Assembly: GCA_947568835.1 (NCBI GenBank)
Contig: OX387602.1
Location: forward strand, 1-64,000
DNA: 64,000 nt
Direction of reading: 5' to 3'
Source of the DNA: Protonemura montana
Taxonomy: Eukaryota; Arthropoda; Insecta; Plecoptera; Nemouridae
Position 1 is the first letter of the stretch. Each line of letters opens with the position of its first letter. The notes below the pieces were generated by a model. The model did not search any database. It worked only from the letters and a program-made list of their open reading frames with translations, and had not been told where the DNA came from. Position numbers and translations under genes: made by a program. Below, piece after piece: positions 61,496 to 64,000 of the stretch.

Positions 61496-62004
61496 AAGTA
61501 GACTTGAGTCTAAAAACAATTATACTTGTATTTTCTGTTTTGTTAATGGTTCGAATTTGTTTTTGGCTTTGGTAAGGGCTGATTGCAATTGTGTAATGCC
61601 GCTGCCTTGTGACGTAGCAATTTTGATTGGAGATTTAATTTTAAATCTTGATTACGGGGAATTACCCTTAGAGATTTGAGAGCAAATTTTTCCTGGCTTA
61701 ACCTTTGAATTTGGAATTCTAGAAATCAAGTATGTCAAGTATGACAAAGGATTCAACTTCTAGCTTACATTTTTTTTAATGTTATTTTTTTTAAATCTTG
61801 ACTTGCCAAAATAAACCTCTAAAGTGTCACTTTTTCACCATCTTCAGAATAGCACACAAGTCAAAGTTAATTCATCTCTGAAATAAGAATGTTAACCAAA
61901 AGTTTAGTCCTTGATCAGTTTATCAGAATCTGATGGAGGTTGTTGTTGGAGAATGAATTGTGTTCCCACATCTGAACACTTCGGACCACCAAACAGTTTG
62001 ACGC
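61496..62004. other. unique flank of the 5S-like array
   Basis: AT-rich to 61960, then a short stretch (CTGAACACTTCGGACCACC) leading into the first unit of the array. No gene seen. Confidence 0.4.
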
Positions 62005-63979
62005 GAAGTTAAGCAACACTGTGCTGGGTCAGGTATTGGATGGGTGACCATCATACACATGACCAGTTCTGTTCAGGAGAGAGGTTGGAGGGATGAAAGT
62101 AAAGCAACACTGCGCTGGGTCAGGTATTGGATAGGCGACCATCATACACATGACCAGTTCTGTTCGGCAGAGAGGTTGGAGGGATGAAAGTTAAGCAACA
62201 CTGCGCTGGGTCAGGTATTGGATGGGTGACCATCATACACATGACCAGTTCTGTTCGGGAGAGAGGTTGGAGGGATGAAAGTTAAGCAACACTGCGCTGG
62301 GTCAGGTATTGGGTGGGTGACCATCATACACATGACCAGTTCTGTTCGGAAGAGAGGTTGGAGGGATGAAAGTTAAGCAACACTGCGCTGGGTCAGGTAT
62401 TGGATGGGTGACTATCATACACATGACCAGTTCTGTTCGGAAGAGAGGTTGGAGGGATGAAAGTTAAGCAACACTGCGCTGGGTCAGGTATTGGATGGGT
62501 GACTATCATACACATGACCAGTTCTGTTCTGCAGAGAGGTTGGAGGGATGAAAGTTAAGCAACACTGCGCTGGGTCAGGTATTGGGTGGGTGACCATCAT
62601 ACACATGACCAGTTCTGTTCGGAAGAGAGGCTGGAGGGATGAAAGTTAAGCAACACTGCGCTGGGTCAGGTATTGGATGGGTGACTATCATACACATGAC
62701 CAGTTCTGTTCGGAAGAGAGGTTGGAGGGATGAAAGTTAAGCAACACTGCGCTGGGTCAGGTATTGGATGGGTTACCATCATACACATGACCAGTTCTGT
62801 TCGAGAGAGAGGTTGGAGGGATGAAAGTTGCGCAACACTGCGCTGGGTCAGGTATTGGATGGGTGACTATCATACACATGACCAGTTCTGTTCGGAAGAG
62901 AGGTTGGAGGGATGAAAGTTAAGCAACACTGCGCTGGGTCAGGTATTGGATAGGCGACCATCATACACATGACCAGTTCTGTTCTGCAGAGAGTTTGGAG
63001 GGATGAAAGTTAAGCAACACTGCGCTGGGTCAGGTATTGGGTGGGTGACCATCATACACATGACCAGTTCTGTTCGGAAGAGAGGCTGGAGGGATGAAAG
63101 TTAAGCAACACTGCGCTGGGTCAGGTATTGGATGGGTGACTATCATACACATGACCAGTTCTGTTCGGAAGAGAGGTTGGAGGGATGAAAGTTAAGCAAC
63201 ACTGCGCTGGGTCAGGTATTGGATGGGTTACTATCATACACATGACCAGTTCTGTTCGAGAGAGAGGTTGGAGGGATGAAAGTTGCGCAACACTGCGCTG
63301 GGTCAGGTATTGGATAGGCGACCATCATACACATGACCAGTTTTGTTCGGGAGAGAGGTTGGAGGGATGAAAGTTAAGCAACACTGCGCTGAGTCAGGTA
63401 TTGGATGAGTGACCATCGTACACATGACCAGTTCTGTTCGGGAGAGAGGTTGGAGGGATGAAAGTTAAGCAACACTGCGCTGAGTCAGGTATTGGATGAG
63501 TGACCATCATACACATGACCAGTTCTGTTCGGGAGAGAGGTTAGAGGGATGAAAGTTAAGCAACACTGCGCTGAGTCAGGTATTGGATGAGTGACCATCA
63601 TACACATGACCAGTTCTGTTCGGGAGAGAGGTTAGAGGGATGAAAGTTAAGCAACACTGCGCTGAGTCAGGTATTGGATGAGTGACCATCATACACATGA
63701 CCAGTTCTGTTTAGGAGAGAGGTTGGAGGGATGAAAGTAAAGCAACACTGCGCTGGGTCAGGTATTGGATAGGCGACCATCATACACATGACCAGTTCTG
63801 TTTGGAAGAGAGGTTGGAGGGATGAAAGTTAAGCAACACTGCGCTGGGTCAGGTATCGGATGGGTGACTATCATACACATGACCAGTTCTGTTCGGGAGA
63901 GGTTGGAGGGATGAAAGTTAAGCAACACTGCGCTGGGTCAGGTATTGGATGGGTGACTATCATACACATGACCAGTTCT
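62005..63979 (+). repeat. 91-bp tandem array derived from 5S rRNA, about 22 copies
   Basis: Each unit contains AGTTAAGCAACACTGCGCTG then GGTCAGGTATTGGATGGGTG and ACC. This matches the 3' half of eukaryotic 5S rRNA: box A (AGTTAAGCAACG type), the intermediate element, and box C (TACTTGGATGGGTGACC type). CCAGTTCTGTTCGG upstream in the unit resembles 5S CCGGTTCTCGTCCG. The 5' end and the 3' terminal stem of 5S are absent and replaced by GGAGAGAGGTTGGAGGGATG. Units differ by a few bases (GGGTGACC, AGGCGACC, GAGTGACC; AAGCAAC or GCGCAAC). These are not functional 5S genes, but many keep a recognisable internal Pol III promoter. 61-codon frames are by-products. Confidence 0.85.
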
Positions 63980-64000
63980 AAATATAACTTAAACATTATT

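Noticed and set aside
62730..63370. Two identical 61-codon frames in the 5S-like array
   Set aside because: They arise from two repeats of the same unit variants and stop within the array; the unit is RNA-gene derived.

Overview
The window is animal nuclear DNA dominated by tandem repeats. GT-AG introns, animal gene families (exportin-6, a Gb3-synthase-type glycosyltransferase, mitochondrial ribosomal protein S33), a decayed non-LTR retrotransposon with a (TTA)n tail and several TIR elements point to an invertebrate. An arthropod is plausible but not proven. About 40 of 64 kb (roughly 60%) is tandem repeat, in at least six unrelated families.

Layout, left to right. 1-6.2 kb: a 98-bp satellite that runs off the left edge. 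7.03-7.59 kb (minus): an N-terminal exon of exportin-6. 9.31-13.64 kb: a probable TA-inserted DNA transposon with a 19-20 bp inverted repeat, containing a 189-bp array, a GC-rich 78-bp minisatellite and a broken PHD-like zinc finger. 13.7-15.1 kb: leucine-rich-repeat-like remnants (minus) and the 3' end of an unrecognised gene (plus). 16.1-18.07 kb: a 5'-truncated LINE with a broken reverse transcriptase. 19.1-46.5 kb: a 27.4-kb unit bounded by an 18-bp perfect inverted repeat starting with TA; inside it is a 26.5-kb array of about 1,200 copies of a 22-bp repeat, with nested higher-order duplications. 46.9-47.1 kb: a MITE. 48.0-49.8 kb (plus): a complete three-exon alpha-1,4-glycosyltransferase gene whose first 5' splice site is tandemly repeated about nine times. 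50.2-50.4 kb: an AAGATCTT palindrome cluster. 51.7-55.6 kb: three candidate minus-strand exons of an unrecognised gene and a 525-bp hAT-like MITE with perfect 8-bp target duplications. 56.3-59.1 kb: a 33-bp satellite with an uninterrupted 931-codon frame of an 11-residue repeat. 59.6-60.5 kb (plus): mRpS33. 62.0-63.98 kb: a 91-bp array whose unit resembles the 3' half of 5S rRNA, including its internal promoter.

The recognisable genes are unrelated housekeeping genes (nuclear export of actin, glycolipid synthesis, mitochondrial translation) and do not form a pathway. The main story is how tandem arrays arise: two sit inside TIR transposons, one derives from 5S rRNA, one from an exon-intron junction. 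All identifications are from reading alone; no database search was run.
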